A stretch of 56,272 nt of DNA from a virus, in IMG/VR virus record IMGVR_UViG_3300037300_000108, positions 1-56,272 of that record; one strand, given 5' to 3'. Positions 45,451 through 54,506 of this stretch are shown here, piece by piece. A program made the translations under genes and the position numbers. The notes under the pieces are model-generated. The model saw only the letters and a list, made by a program, of their open reading frames with translations, had not been told where the DNA came from and ran no database searches. Numbering within the stretch: position 1 is the first letter of the stretch; each line of letters begins with the position of its first letter.

Positions 45451-48400
45451 TTAGCGTAAGAGTTTCAATAGTTCGTCTACTGTCATGTCCCCCGCCAGTA
45501 GGTCGTCAATGTAACCACCTGCGGCAATTTTAATCGGTTGTTGGTTGTTTTGGTTAGTTTGCTTCTCTTTGCGAGTACCAAAGAAATTTACATCCAATGG
45601 ACTGCCAAAGTCAAACTCCTGCATTGCGCCGCCGTAAATAGGAGTGTATTCCGTTTGCGCCGCCTGATAAGCTGCTGGCAATTGGTCTGAAATCCTTTGT
45701 ACCTGAGCTTGTGCTTGGCCTCTAACTTGACCAAGTTGAAACTTTCTATCGGACTCTTTTTGCCGCGCTATCGCCGCCGCACGTTCCTGGGCGATACTTT
45801 TATTGGCCCGATTCTCAGCCTCTTCTTGCCCAAGGAACATGCCAGTTGGAGACCACGCGGAGGACGCTGGTGGGCTCCATGTTTGGCCGCCAGAAATAAC
45901 TCCCCTTAGAAAGTCAACATCATCCGAAGTAATCTGCTGGTCGCCAGTAACGTCATAAGCTAGGTTGGTCTTTGATGGATCGGAAATCATTCCCAACATC
46001 AAGTCAATGTCGGATTGATTTGCGCCTCGACCCTTAGTTCCAATAGTTTCCTGAAGCTGCTGGTTCTGAGTATTAACTTCGGCAATGGCTTGCTGGGTTG
46101 CCTGCTGGTAAGTCTGGCCCTGCTGCATGAGCTGGTCAACGCGCTGGTTTACTTCCGCGCCAAAGTCAGATATTTGCTGCTGAGTCTGTGTTTGAGCAAG
46201 GTCAATGGCTGATTTAAAGTCGATTCCCTGCTGGGTTAGCGCATCAGCTAAATCTTTTTGTCCCTGATTAAGCGCGTCGTATTTTGCCTGTACGTCCGCT
46301 GACACGCCTTCAATCTGTTCTTGTGTTTGGGCTTGGGCTTGCGCAATGGCGTCATTAAGATCAACACCTTGTTGAGCCAAAGACGTGGCCAGCGCTTTCT
46401 GCTCCGTTGTCAGCGCGTCGTACTGAGCTTGCACATCTGCGGATAACCCTTCAATTTGCTGCTGAGTTTGAGCTTGTGCTTGCTCAATGGCAGATCCAAA
46501 ATCAACGCCCTGTTGCCGAAGCTGCTCTGCTAGTGCTTTTTGTTCCGCAGTCAAAGCATCGTACTTTGCTTGTACATCCTCCGATACACCAGACAGGCCA
46601 GCAGCAAATTCAGCCTTTAGTGCGGCTTCGGTAGTTCCCAGACTTGTTAGTAAATTAGCGGCACTTGTTTGTTGATCGGCAGCTACAGAATCAATTGCAG
46701 CTTTAAGAGCTGCGTCCCCTTGTAGGCCAATCTCTTTTGCAGCTTTAATTGCGTTTTCTAAAGCTGTGCGAGTGTTGGCTACATCCTCCGATACACCAGA
46801 CAGGCCAGCAGCAAATTCAGCCTTTAGTGCGGCTTCGGTAGTGCTTAGATTATTTAACAAGCTGGTTGAGCTAACACCCTGCTCTGCGGCTATAGCGTCA
46901 ATTGCAGCCTTAAGAGCGAAGTCTCCCTGTAAGCCAGCTTCTTTTGCTTCGGCTATTGCAGCTTCAATCGCCGCTTTTGTATCTGCAACATTGGATTTAA
47001 CTGAGTTAATTTCAACAGAAAAATCTTCGCGAAGCTGAGATTCAGTTTTTCCAATTTGAGATAGAAGCTCGGTTTTAGTTGACCCAGCTTCTGCGGCCAC
47101 CGTGGCGATAGCAGACTCAAGCGCTGCATCACCCTGCATTCCCATTGCTTTGGCGTCAGCAATAGCTATTTGTATTGAAGCCTCAAGATTGGAATTTAAA
47201 TTTGACTTAACTGAGTTTGAATCTGTTTGTGGATTTTCTAAGGATTCCGTTAAAATAACTTGGGTTTTTGGTAGGTCAACCCAAATAACTTCGTTAGTTT
47301 CTTTGTTAACTACTCGACCAGTTCCATCGGAGTAAACCAGAAAAGCAAACCCGTTGCCGCCGTCATACAAGGTACCCCCGGAGCCGGAGTCTTTGGCTAC
47401 AAGCTGTAGGCCGGAAAAAAATCCGGAGGAAGCTCCCGTTCCATCTCCAAAAACTGATCCGCCACCTGTTGTTGGAGGATTCGCAGATTGGCCTAGCGCG
47501 AACAAAGCGGAAATATCACGCTCGCTCATGCGCTCTTGACCTCCGCCACCTGGAATCAAAAGACCTGTTACCGGATCAATTGTATTGTAACCACTTAAAT
47601 AAACCCTAAAAGCACCTGTTACTGGATCATAAGCTGGCCCCCAAGGCCGATAAACTGGAAAAAGTGTATCCGGGTCAATCTTCCCACTTTGAATTGTGGC
47701 AAAGCCGTCTTCTTCTTTTACTACGCCATAACGTCCGTAGTCCGCCATTGCGCTAAGGGCGTCTTTGTACGCCTCTTTGTATTCGGCGCTATCCGTTCCT
47801 TTTTCACCGGCTACATACGAGGCATAGTCTCGCAACTGATCTACGTTACTTTTTTGACTACTTAATACATTGTTCACGTCAACCGTTGAAAGACCTGTAT
47901 CCATTAAATAATCAATTTGGCTTTGAGAATAACCGTTTTTTATGTACTCATCGTAAACTGTTGCAACGGCTTTGGCTTGAGTAGATTTAAATGCTTCTTG
48001 ATCGGCTACTGATCTTTGGGTTGAAAGTTTGGAGTCAGCCGCCGCATAGCTTATTGAAGCGCCATCAAATTGCCCTACGCTTAAAAAGTGTTCGTAAGGA
48101 TCAGAGCCTTCGGGCAGGTTGTTGATCTTTGCATACTCATCTGCCTTGAATCCTGGATTCATAGCCTCAACAAATGCGCGGTTACTTGTGTCAATTATCG
48201 GCTTAATGCTTCCAGAAAGATTGTCAACAGAGCCTTTAAACTCTTCTGCGGCGCTGGTGTACTCATCAATTAATGTTTCATGCGCATCTTGCAGTTCGCC
48301 TAATTGATTTTTATATTCATCCATCTGAGGTTGATATGTCTCAGAATTTTCTTTAATAAGATTTGTAGCAAAATCATTGTATGTTTTGGTTGCGGCATTA

Positions 48401-49461
48401 GCAGCATCTAAATTTGCTTGATTTTTATTAGATTCGTAATTTTGAACCGCTACATCTCTAATTGATTTAAGCCTATTTTGCTCTACGACCTTTGTATTAA
48501 ATTCATCCGCAACAGTGTTATAACTATCTGCAATATTTTTTTGCGACTCTTCATTGGTGCTTAATTTATCTACGGCGTTTGTATATGCTTTGGATGAATC
48601 TTCCGATTTCTCTGCGGAAGACGTAAATGCAAAGTTTTTAACCATGTCTCCAAGAGCTTTAGAGCCAGCTTTAAGCAGGGCTGCTCGCACGACATTAGTG
48701 GGGTTCCCGCCAGTAAGCGCGGCAGTTGCAGTACCCATTAAAACGTCTGTAACAATCGCTTCTTGAGCGGGAGTCAGTTTAGCGTTTGATCCTTCAATAA
48801 TGTCTTTGACGATGCCGGATGCAGAAATAGCTCCATACACTGTAGCCGCAGCAACATCTCCACCGCCAAGGGACGCGCCAACATAACCGGCAATAGCTCC
48901 CGCTGCTGTCGGATTGGATTTTTGAAATGCAGCAAATTCAGGAATGCTTCCTAGAGCGGCAGATGTACCGGCGGAAATGCCGCCAGAGATCAGTGCCTTC
49001 AAAGGATCTTGTCCAGTTACGATTGCAACCGTAGCCCCTTGTGTGGCTCCAGCCACTGCGTTTGCAACAAGTTTTGCTGTAGCAGCAGATGTAGCTGCTG
49101 GCAAAGAAGATGCAGCGTAAGCACCCGCAGCTTGACCGGCGTAGGAGCCAACCTCCTGTACAACGTAAGCCTTGGCGGTAGCCTTTAGTACATCTCCAAG
49201 GTCTCCACCTGCAATTGCAACGTCAGCCCCCTCAATTAAGGGAATCATCCAAACGTTGCCAGTTGCATACGCTGCAATTTGAGCTAAAGTTTTTATTGGA
49301 TCATCTAAGGCCGCCTCAATAACTCCTGTAATAGTATTTACTACAGGTTCAATAATTTCATCAATAACAAAATCCGCAACATCAGCTACCGCATCAACAA
49401 CGTTGTCTAAATAATTTAATGGATTTACATCAATACCTGTTTCTTTTCTTACCCATCCCAT
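45451..49461 (-). CDS. Very large internal virion protein with coiled-coil repeats and dockerin-like motif (1336 aa)
   Basis: Residues ~1-290 have Gly/Ala-rich, membrane-active-looking helices (AVAGATQGATVAIVTGQDPL and similar). The region ~765-1100 holds tandem repeats: ~69-residue units (AAIAEAKEAGLQGDFALKAA...) then ~46-residue units (VQAKYDALTAEQKALAEQLR...), all coiled coil. Near 1148-1191 DVTGDQQITSDDVDFLRGVI is a calcium-binding dockerin-type EF loop. The C-terminus ends GGYIDDLLAGDMTVDELLKL, common in this class. It may form a trans-envelope channel during DNA ejection. Confidence 0.65.
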   Translation of the reverse strand: MGWVRKETGIDVNPLNYLDNVVDAVADVADFVIDEIIEPVVNTITGVIEAALDDPIKTLAQIAAYATGNVWMIPLIEGADVAIAGGDLGDVLKATAKAYVVQEVGSYAGQAAGAYAASSLPAATSAATAKLVANAVAGATQGATVAIVTGQDPLKALISGGISAGTSAALGSIPEFAAFQKSNPTAAGAIAGYVGASLGGGDVAAATVYGAISASGIVKDIIEGSNAKLTPAQEAIVTDVLMGTATAALTGGNPTNVVRAALLKAGSKALGDMVKNFAFTSSAEKSEDSSKAYTNAVDKLSTNEESQKNIADSYNTVADEFNTKVVEQNRLKSIRDVAVQNYESNKNQANLDAANAATKTYNDFATNLIKENSETYQPQMDEYKNQLGELQDAHETLIDEYTSAAEEFKGSVDNLSGSIKPIIDTSNRAFVEAMNPGFKADEYAKINNLPEGSDPYEHFLSVGQFDGASISYAAADSKLSTQRSVADQEAFKSTQAKAVATVYDEYIKNGYSQSQIDYLMDTGLSTVDVNNVLSSQKSNVDQLRDYASYVAGEKGTDSAEYKEAYKDALSAMADYGRYGVVKEEDGFATIQSGKIDPDTLFPVYRPWGPAYDPVTGAFRVYLSGYNTIDPVTGLLIPGGGGQERMSERDISALFALGQSANPPTTGGGSVFGDGTGASSGFFSGLQLVAKDSGSGGTLYDGGNGFAFLVYSDGTGRVVNKETNEVIWVDLPKTQVILTESLENPQTDSNSVKSNLNSNLEASIQIAIADAKAMGMQGDAALESAIATVAAEAGSTKTELLSQIGKTESQLREDFSVEINSVKSNVADTKAAIEAAIAEAKEAGLQGDFALKAAIDAIAAEQGVSSTSLLNNLSTTEAALKAEFAAGLSGVSEDVANTRTALENAIKAAKEIGLQGDAALKAAIDSVAADQQTSAANLLTSLGTTEAALKAEFAAGLSGVSEDVQAKYDALTAEQKALAEQLRQQGVDFGSAIEQAQAQTQQQIEGLSADVQAQYDALTTEQKALATSLAQQGVDLNDAIAQAQAQTQEQIEGVSADVQAKYDALNQGQKDLADALTQQGIDFKSAIDLAQTQTQQQISDFGAEVNQRVDQLMQQGQTYQQATQQAIAEVNTQNQQLQETIGTKGRGANQSDIDLMLGMISDPSKTNLAYDVTGDQQITSDDVDFLRGVISGGQTWSPPASSAWSPTGMFLGQEEAENRANKSIAQERAAAIARQKESDRKFQLGQVRGQAQAQVQRISDQLPAAYQAAQTEYTPIYGGAMQEFDFGSPLDVNFFGTRKEKQTNQNNQQPIKIAAGGYIDDLLAGDMTVDELLKLLR
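45889..46020 (-). other. Dockerin-like EF-hand segment in the internal protein
   Basis: Codes NQSDIDLMLGMIS...LAYDVTGDQQITSDDVDFLRG. The loop D-x-T-G-D-x-x-I-T-x-x-D has the acidic positions of a calcium-binding dockerin half; the first half is degenerate. Confidence 0.55.
46574..46842 (-). repeat. Exact 62-bp direct repeat, 207 bp apart
   Basis: 46574-46635 and 46781-46842 are identical and code TTEAALKAEFAAGLSGVSED twice. The 207-bp period equals 69 residues, one unit of the coiled-coil array. Confidence 0.85.
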
Positions 49462-49964
49462 TATTTTTCCCCTTTATTGGCGGATTCCCGTTGCAAGTAA
49501 AGTTCAAGGCTTCCTATATCTAATGTAAGAACGTATTTTCCCAAATCTGGATTATCTGTTTTTTCAAGCTCTACATAGTCTTTGCCAACTAATTTGGAAA
49601 CCATGCGATAGGCGCGTTTGTCTTCTGTATACGTAAAAGCAGTTTGCGTACCTTTGGATTTATTTAGTCCAAGAAAAAACATTAGCATAAGAGATTGATA
49701 AACCTCGGAAGGATCTGCGGTAAAAGTGTGGAACTCTACTTCCTCATAGTCATCATCGGGGGTAATTAAGATAATCGTATTGCGGAGTCTAAAAACATCA
49801 CCCCCCGAATCTACATGACTTTTAATCATTAGCTTCACGGAAACAAAAGACACATCCGTTTTTTTGTAGTTCCGTTCCCAAAAAGTCCGCACTATCTCCT
49901 CAGCAGTCAAGTTACCCTTGATGGCCGGATTTTCTTTATTGTCAGCGTACTTTTGCAATTTCAT
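49461..49964 (-). CDS. Virion-module protein of unknown function (167 aa)
   Basis: A mixed alpha/beta protein: KGNLTAEEIVRTFWERNYKK, then FRLRNTIILITPDDDYEEVE, FHTFTADPSEVYQSLMLMFF and KRAYRMVSKLVGKDYVELEK. The order of strands and helices is compatible with a GNAT-like fold, but no acetyl-CoA loop is clear. Similar proteins precede large internal proteins in podoviruses. Start overlaps the upstream stop as ATGA. Confidence 0.6.
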   Translation of the reverse strand: MKLQKYADNKENPAIKGNLTAEEIVRTFWERNYKKTDVSFVSVKLMIKSHVDSGGDVFRLRNTIILITPDDDYEEVEFHTFTADPSEVYQSLMLMFFLGLNKSKGTQTAFTYTEDKRAYRMVSKLVGKDYVELEKTDNPDLGKYVLTLDIGSLELYLQRESANKGEK

Positions 49965-50665
49965 ATAAACCTTGCTATCAGGGCGCTATCATCAATATTG
50001 TCCGGATGAAATTTAGGGTTAGCAAGTAGACGAGAAAGCCCTACTGCGCGGCAAGACCTCCACAAGCACCACATCACACCGCCTAATACCCGAGGTGTTG
50101 GGAATATCCGATCTTGGCGTAGTTTATCAGTGGTGTACGCGATAAGAAAACGCAGGACGTACAATAGATTGCCTCTCGCAAGTCGTTTCAAATCCTTCCT
50201 GGTGTAGCCGAGAGCGTCCCATAAATCAAGCGCAAGGCTTTTATGTTGCAATTCTTCGACCGCGTGCCAGCGATACATGGCAAATTCGCGTCCGGTATGG
50301 TCTCCGTACACTGAAAGTAAGTGACGGGAAAGACCCGACGCAATGTGTTCAATAGAAACCATGGACGCCAGCCAGATCCGCATCTTGGGGCGGCGTAGCA
50401 CCAGCTTAATTTTTTCAAACTCTTTGTCTTCTAGGTCTGTTATACCTACGCGGGCATTGTGCGAGTGGTGGGCTTTACCGTGAGCGGTTTCCTGCGCAAT
50501 GAACTCATCCATTCGGCTCAACAACGCCGGATCGTGAATATCTTCCTTATAGGCCGCTACGATTTTTGCAAACGCCAACTCCCACGGAGGAAACAGCACG
50601 CTCATGGCGTCACAAAAGTGTGTCCGCACCGGGCACCCGTCAAACCAATAATTTTTAGACATCAT
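49961..50665 (-). CDS. PF10118-like metal-dependent hydrolase (234 aa)
   Basis: Residues E59-T-A-H62 followed by HGKAHHSHN (62-70) and E138-L-Q-H141 in WHAVEELQHKSLALD fit the predicted metal-dependent hydrolase family PF10118, with a ferritin-like di-iron helical bundle. The start YWFDGCPVRTHFCDAMSVLF and FPPWEL also match. The start overlaps the upstream stop (ATGATG). An enzyme of this type inside a virion operon is unusual; the substrate is unknown. Confidence 0.75.
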   Translation of the reverse strand: MMSKNYWFDGCPVRTHFCDAMSVLFPPWELAFAKIVAAYKEDIHDPALLSRMDEFIAQETAHGKAHHSHNARVGITDLEDKEFEKIKLVLRRPKMRIWLASMVSIEHIASGLSRHLLSVYGDHTGREFAMYRWHAVEELQHKSLALDLWDALGYTRKDLKRLARGNLLYVLRFLIAYTTDKLRQDRIFPTPRVLGGVMWCLWRSCRAVGLSRLLANPKFHPDNIDDSALIARFI

Positions 50666-50973
50666 GCAACCAACTTCCAAGAAAAGCTACCACCCGCATC
50701 CTTGGTGCAAACATAGACCTCATCGGCAACACCCGCACCATTGTCAAGGTATACAAAAATGCCCTTGTTCCCAGCAGACGCCACTGGCAATACTGCCACT
50801 TGCTGAGTGACTTGCCCTTGAAGTGTTGTAACAGAAATTGCTATGGTATTAACTAATGCAATAAGTCGGTTGTAAAAAATTCGACCGATATTGTTAAGCT
50901 GATCCTGATACGGACGGCTATACTCGTCCGTTGCAAACGGAAGAGCTGGTGGGTCAATTGGGTTAAACGCCAC
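50662..50973 (-). CDS. Small tail-associated protein (103 aa)
   Basis: Begins MAFNPIDPPALPFATDEYSR, then DQLNNIGRIFYNRLIALVNT, a short helical segment, and a beta-rich end (GIFVYLDNGAGVADEVYVCT). A palindrome (50785-50798) reads VAVLPV in the hinge between halves. Podoviruses often code such a small protein beside the tail nozzle; it may be a nozzle plug or trimeric stalk. Confidence 0.6.
   Translation of the reverse strand: MAFNPIDPPALPFATDEYSRPYQDQLNNIGRIFYNRLIALVNTIAISVTTLQGQVTQQVAVLPVASAGNKGIFVYLDNGAGVADEVYVCTKDAGGSFSWKLVA
50785..50798. repeat. Dispersed palindrome TGGCA-N4-TGCCA (centre ATAC)
   Basis: Flanks AC and CT. It lies at the junction between helical and beta parts of the small tail protein. 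Confidence 0.85.
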
Positions 50974-50976
50974 GGC

Positions 50977-53079
50977 CTAGCGCCTCCCGTCAGGACGCAT
51001 ATCGATTCTAGGCGATCCAAGCTGCCACGTCACGCCTAAGTCAGTGGATTCAATCTTAATTGCCATTTGACGCCCCCTTACTCTGGTAAAAATTTCGCCG
51101 GTAAATTGCTCCACTGGCAGTACTGCCACTCGCGCAATTTCCGCTGAACTGTTTGTTGCCACTGAGTGATCGGCATTGACCGCTGTATTGACGCTGTAAC
51201 CCGAGCCTGAATTTTTCAATGGCAGCAAATACATCGTTATGGAAGGGGATTCGGCGGTTGAGTTGGCAAACGTAATGTCTGGAAGAACGCGCCACACAAA
51301 CATAAAGTTATGGCCGTCATCTAGGTCAAATTCAGCGGATGTGATAAATGCAGATATTGGCAAAGGTTCGCCATTTTCGTTATTATCTACGCCGTCCTCG
51401 TGTCCAACAATGTTTCTGCTGTAGGTGGCGGCAATTGGGAAGTTTCCTAGGCCGGAGTCTAGCCACGCCGTCCTGCCCAAATTTCCGTAGTACCAAACAT
51501 TTTCTACGTAGTTATAAATTACGTAACGATCAATCACAATAGAGTCTTTTGAGCAGTAGAACCACCAAACTTCATTAAACCCCTCACTTGTCCCTGAAAA
51601 AATTTGCGTGTACTGATCTGTGTTTATGTCTTGAAAAACATATCGGCGCAAATCACTTGGAAGGGTTTGACTTCTACCGTCGTATTTATAAAATTTGTCT
51701 TTGCCCATCCAGTAGGCAACTCCGTTTGCATAAGCAACTGAGTTTTGTGAAACGATAGAAATGTTTTCACCCACAATCTGCGCCGACCAAACAATTGGCG
51801 CACCCACGTACTGCAAAGAATACAGCGCGGCATCCGTCCAAACTAGAACCTCTTGACGAGACTGTATGGAAGTAACAATCTCCGAACCTCTGGATAGGCG
51901 TAAAAATCCAGCTTGATTTGTAGACGCCGGAGTCCAGTTAAATGGATTTTCCTGATCTGACCAGCGGATCAACATTGGATCAAAAATTAATCCACCAAAT
52001 TCAGTGGCACCCATTGCGAAGACGAATCGGCTTATATCAGATACAAAAATTTGATTTTGTAGATTGGGAACATCTAATGCGCCCGGATAGTCGCTGAGCA
52101 GATTGGCATTACCTGCTACAAACATTAGTCCAGATCCTGCATCTGATGTATTAATTAACGCACCAGATGGCGTTGCTGAAATGTTAAACGTAGAGCCTGA
52201 AACGTTTCTTGTGTAGTACAGTTTTCCGGGTTCAATTCCAGATGGTAGTACTCCATCCGTATCCGGAAAAAAACGTATCGGCGCACCTTCATAGTAGCCC
52301 GCACCAAAAGTAATGACGGTAGGGCTTGCAACGGTCGCAGTAAACGAAATAGATCCAAACCCAGATGAAGCATCCCAGTAAAAAATTTCTCCGTATCTGT
52401 GTCCAAAAATTAAATCTTCGCCAAAGTTACTTTGGCTCCAAATCCTCAAAGACTCCAGCGAAGTCTGCCCAAATCCCCACAAGCCAGCACCCCAAGATCC
52501 AGCGCCCCATCCGTTTAAGGGTGCAGCAGATTCTGGGCCGACATTAATTTGATATACGGCATACACGGTTCCGCCGCCGGTAGCGTCAGATGTTGCGCTT
52601 GTTTCGGTAAAAATCTTGTAGGTGGAGCTTGAGATAACTTCAATTTTAAAGCTACCGGAGATTGTCAGTCCGCCGACTGCGGTTGCCCCAAAAAATTGAA
52701 CAAAGTCGCCAGTTATGTAGCCGCCAGAAGTATCTGTTACAACCACCTCATTAGATCCGGAAAATGTTTCAAACGGATTGGTTAGCGTGACCTGAGAACG
52801 AATTGGTGTAATGTCGTTGTAAACGCCACCAACTTCAAGATAAAACTTTTCACTTGTGCCAACACCAACAATATTGATGGAGTCTAGTGTTATCCAATTC
52901 CAGAGCGAACGGCAAATACCAAGAAATATGCTGCTTGAAATTCTTCTCCAACCGCCAATTTTTTCTGGATTACCTTGCCGAAAACGAATTTTGTCGCACT
53001 CATACCAGCCTCCTTCATTGGTATATTTTGTGTTTTCTCGATTTAATCCTGACTTTAATTGCAGCTTCTTTAGTGGCAT
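50977..53079 (-). CDS. Tail nozzle / stabilisation protein, P22 gp10-like (700 aa)
   Basis: The N-terminus MPLKKLQLKSGLNRENTKYT and NEGGWYECDKIRFRQGNPEK then IGGWRR is diagnostic of gp10-type nozzle proteins. Further blade-like repeats follow, such as WGAGSWGAGLWGFGQTS, YGEIFYWDASSGFGS and PFNWTPASTNQAGFLRLSRG. The protein forms the distal tail tube of short-tailed phages. A palindrome at 51115-51128 lies near the C-terminus (VAVLPV). Confidence 0.8.
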   Translation of the reverse strand: MPLKKLQLKSGLNRENTKYTNEGGWYECDKIRFRQGNPEKIGGWRRISSSIFLGICRSLWNWITLDSINIVGVGTSEKFYLEVGGVYNDITPIRSQVTLTNPFETFSGSNEVVVTDTSGGYITGDFVQFFGATAVGGLTISGSFKIEVISSSTYKIFTETSATSDATGGGTVYAVYQINVGPESAAPLNGWGAGSWGAGLWGFGQTSLESLRIWSQSNFGEDLIFGHRYGEIFYWDASSGFGSISFTATVASPTVITFGAGYYEGAPIRFFPDTDGVLPSGIEPGKLYYTRNVSGSTFNISATPSGALINTSDAGSGLMFVAGNANLLSDYPGALDVPNLQNQIFVSDISRFVFAMGATEFGGLIFDPMLIRWSDQENPFNWTPASTNQAGFLRLSRGSEIVTSIQSRQEVLVWTDAALYSLQYVGAPIVWSAQIVGENISIVSQNSVAYANGVAYWMGKDKFYKYDGRSQTLPSDLRRYVFQDINTDQYTQIFSGTSEGFNEVWWFYCSKDSIVIDRYVIYNYVENVWYYGNLGRTAWLDSGLGNFPIAATYSRNIVGHEDGVDNNENGEPLPISAFITSAEFDLDDGHNFMFVWRVLPDITFANSTAESPSITMYLLPLKNSGSGYSVNTAVNADHSVATNSSAEIARVAVLPVEQFTGEIFTRVRGRQMAIKIESTDLGVTWQLGSPRIDMRPDGRR
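51115..51128. repeat. Dispersed palindrome TGGCA-N4-TGCCA (centre GTAC)
   Basis: Thirteenth and rightmost copy, flanked AC and CT, in the nozzle gene, frame VAVLPV. Confidence 0.85.
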
Positions 53080-53088
53080 GGCGAATCC

Positions 53089-53601
53089 TTACGCGGTCAT
53101 TTTGGCGGATTGCGCCGTTACCTCCGCAACGCGGCGATCCCAACCCTTGCCGAAGGTGTCCCAAGTAGCTAGGTTTTTGAGGAACGCCATCCGGGTGGCT
53201 TGATATGTAGCAACAAGATCAACGACGCTGTGACCCACAACAGCGCGAAGCGTAGCAGGGCCGACTATACCATCTGGCACTGATCCGGCAGCGCTTTGCA
53301 GCCACTTCGCTGCACGGCTTGGGCCTGAGTTAACCGCAGCGTCAAAGACCACGTAATCAAGTCCTGCGGGCAAGTCGTCGCCTTTAATCTTGTCCCAGTA
53401 CATCTGCTTGTACATTGGTCCGATCAGCTCCGGCGTAAGCGCCCGCATTTCGTCTTCATCAACTTCGCGTCTAATCCAGTTTTCCCAGACACGTTTTGTA
53501 ACTCCGAGGTTCGTCATGCCGCCCGGGTCTTTTGGGTGATTGACAAAACCACCTTCATGCTGAAGTACAGACTCAAGCGCCGCGTCAAAGTTAATTCTCA
53601 T
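53089..53601 (-). CDS. Endolysin, glycoside hydrolase 108 (170 aa)
   Basis: The catalytic Glu is E16 in LQHEGGFVNHPKDPGGMTNL, the GH108 signature. The C-terminal PG_binding_3 part is AAVNSGPSRAAKWLQSAAGS then VPDGIVGPATLRAVV. It cleaves murein and has no signal peptide, so it needs a holin to reach its substrate. It overlaps the 3TM holin gene as ATGA. Confidence 0.92.
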   Translation of the reverse strand: MRINFDAALESVLQHEGGFVNHPKDPGGMTNLGVTKRVWENWIRREVDEDEMRALTPELIGPMYKQMYWDKIKGDDLPAGLDYVVFDAAVNSGPSRAAKWLQSAAGSVPDGIVGPATLRAVVGHSVVDLVATYQATRMAFLKNLATWDTFGKGWDRRVAEVTAQSAKMTA

Positions 53602-54008
53602 TTTTTAGCCTTCATGTCCATGATTTTTTCTAGGGTTCTGCCGCCAAAATAAAACGACATGACCAGCATACCCCACTGGCCCAGCAGCGTAACGTAGGCT
53701 TCTTTGGCATCGTAGCCGTAAGCCGACATCATGGCGAACACAAAGTAACCGATAAAAATGGCAATCAGCGTCATGGGCCGGATGTTCTTGGACAACCACG
53801 AGTCGCTATTCATGTCGGCCTCCATGCGGCTGGTAAGGTTGCCCTGCTCCGTCTTGTAGAGGTCAGTCTCGTTAGCCATTTTTGCCAGCTCGCCGTCCTG
53901 CGCCATCTTGGCCAGCTCCAACTGCGCAACCGCCTTGGCTTGTGGGTCGGGGATAAGTTTTTCAATCAGCTTGCTGCCGATACCGAGGAGTTCTGCTAGT
54001 GGAAACAT
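53598..54008 (-). CDS. 3TM holin, GTA-type (136 aa)
   Basis: ATG 54008 with AGGG upstream; a TTG two codons earlier is possible. KLIEKLIPDPQAKAVAQLEL and a helical charged region lead to membrane segments (IRPMTLIAIFIGYFVFAMMS, then AYVTLLGQWGMLVMSFYFGG), the pattern of the 3TM holin family (PF11351). It would form the lesion that releases the endolysin coded next. Confidence 0.75.
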   Translation of the reverse strand: MFPLAELLGIGSKLIEKLIPDPQAKAVAQLELAKMAQDGELAKMANETDLYKTEQGNLTSRMEADMNSDSWLSKNIRPMTLIAIFIGYFVFAMMSAYGYDAKEAYVTLLGQWGMLVMSFYFGGRTLEKIMDMKAKK

Positions 54009-54020
54009 GGTCAACCCTTT

Positions 54021-54500
54021 TTAACATTTACCGCCGCACTGCTGGAGAGCTTCGTACACAAGCCAGCCAACCCCACCAAGCAAAGCAACAAACACAAGCA
54101 AGATCAAGCCGATGTTGGTGATCTCGTCAATTTCTTGTTTACGCCTTAGCTCGACCGCTTTGCGCTTGCCTTCAGCAATGGCGTGGTCACGCTCAATCTG
54201 GGCTGTTCTGGCAATAATATTTTTCCACACGTCCATTTTGTTTGACTGGAAGAAAAGCATTTTTACTTCTTCTTCAAACACTTTGGCCTGCTCAATCGCC
54301 ATCTCAAGCTCAATGGCTTGACCTTTGGCAGAGCCAGAAAAACCACCCTTCTTCACCACCGCAATGGCGTCGGCCTTTGCCGAGAAGTATTTACCCAGCA
54401 CCGGCCCCAAGCTCTCAACGTCTTGCACCACCGAGATGGTTTTTTTGACTAGCTTGACCGCAGTAGATACCGCAGCAAGGGCTGTGAAGGGGTCGATCAT
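54021..54500 (-). CDS. Lysis-module protein with coiled coil and C-terminal membrane helix (159 aa)
   Basis: Residues ~10-125 are helical (AAVSTAVKLVKKTISVVQDV and IERDHAIAEGKRKAVELRRK); one membrane helix follows (GLILLVFVALLGGVGWLVYE) and a short Cys-containing tail. The topology resembles a spanin or an antiholin-like component, but orientation (membrane at the C-terminus) is opposite to a typical inner-membrane spanin. Function unresolved. Confidence 0.6.
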   Translation of the reverse strand: MIDPFTALAAVSTAVKLVKKTISVVQDVESLGPVLGKYFSAKADAIAVVKKGGFSGSAKGQAIELEMAIEQAKVFEEEVKMLFFQSNKMDVWKNIIARTAQIERDHAIAEGKRKAVELRRKQEIDEITNIGLILLVFVALLGGVGWLVYEALQQCGGKC

Positions 54501-54506
54501 TTGTAG

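Noticed and set aside
1994-51128. TGGCA-N4-TGCCA copies as sigma54 promoters
   Set aside because: Sigma54 sites need TGGCAC-N5-TTGCW spacing on one strand; these are symmetrical, have N4 and mostly lie inside genes.
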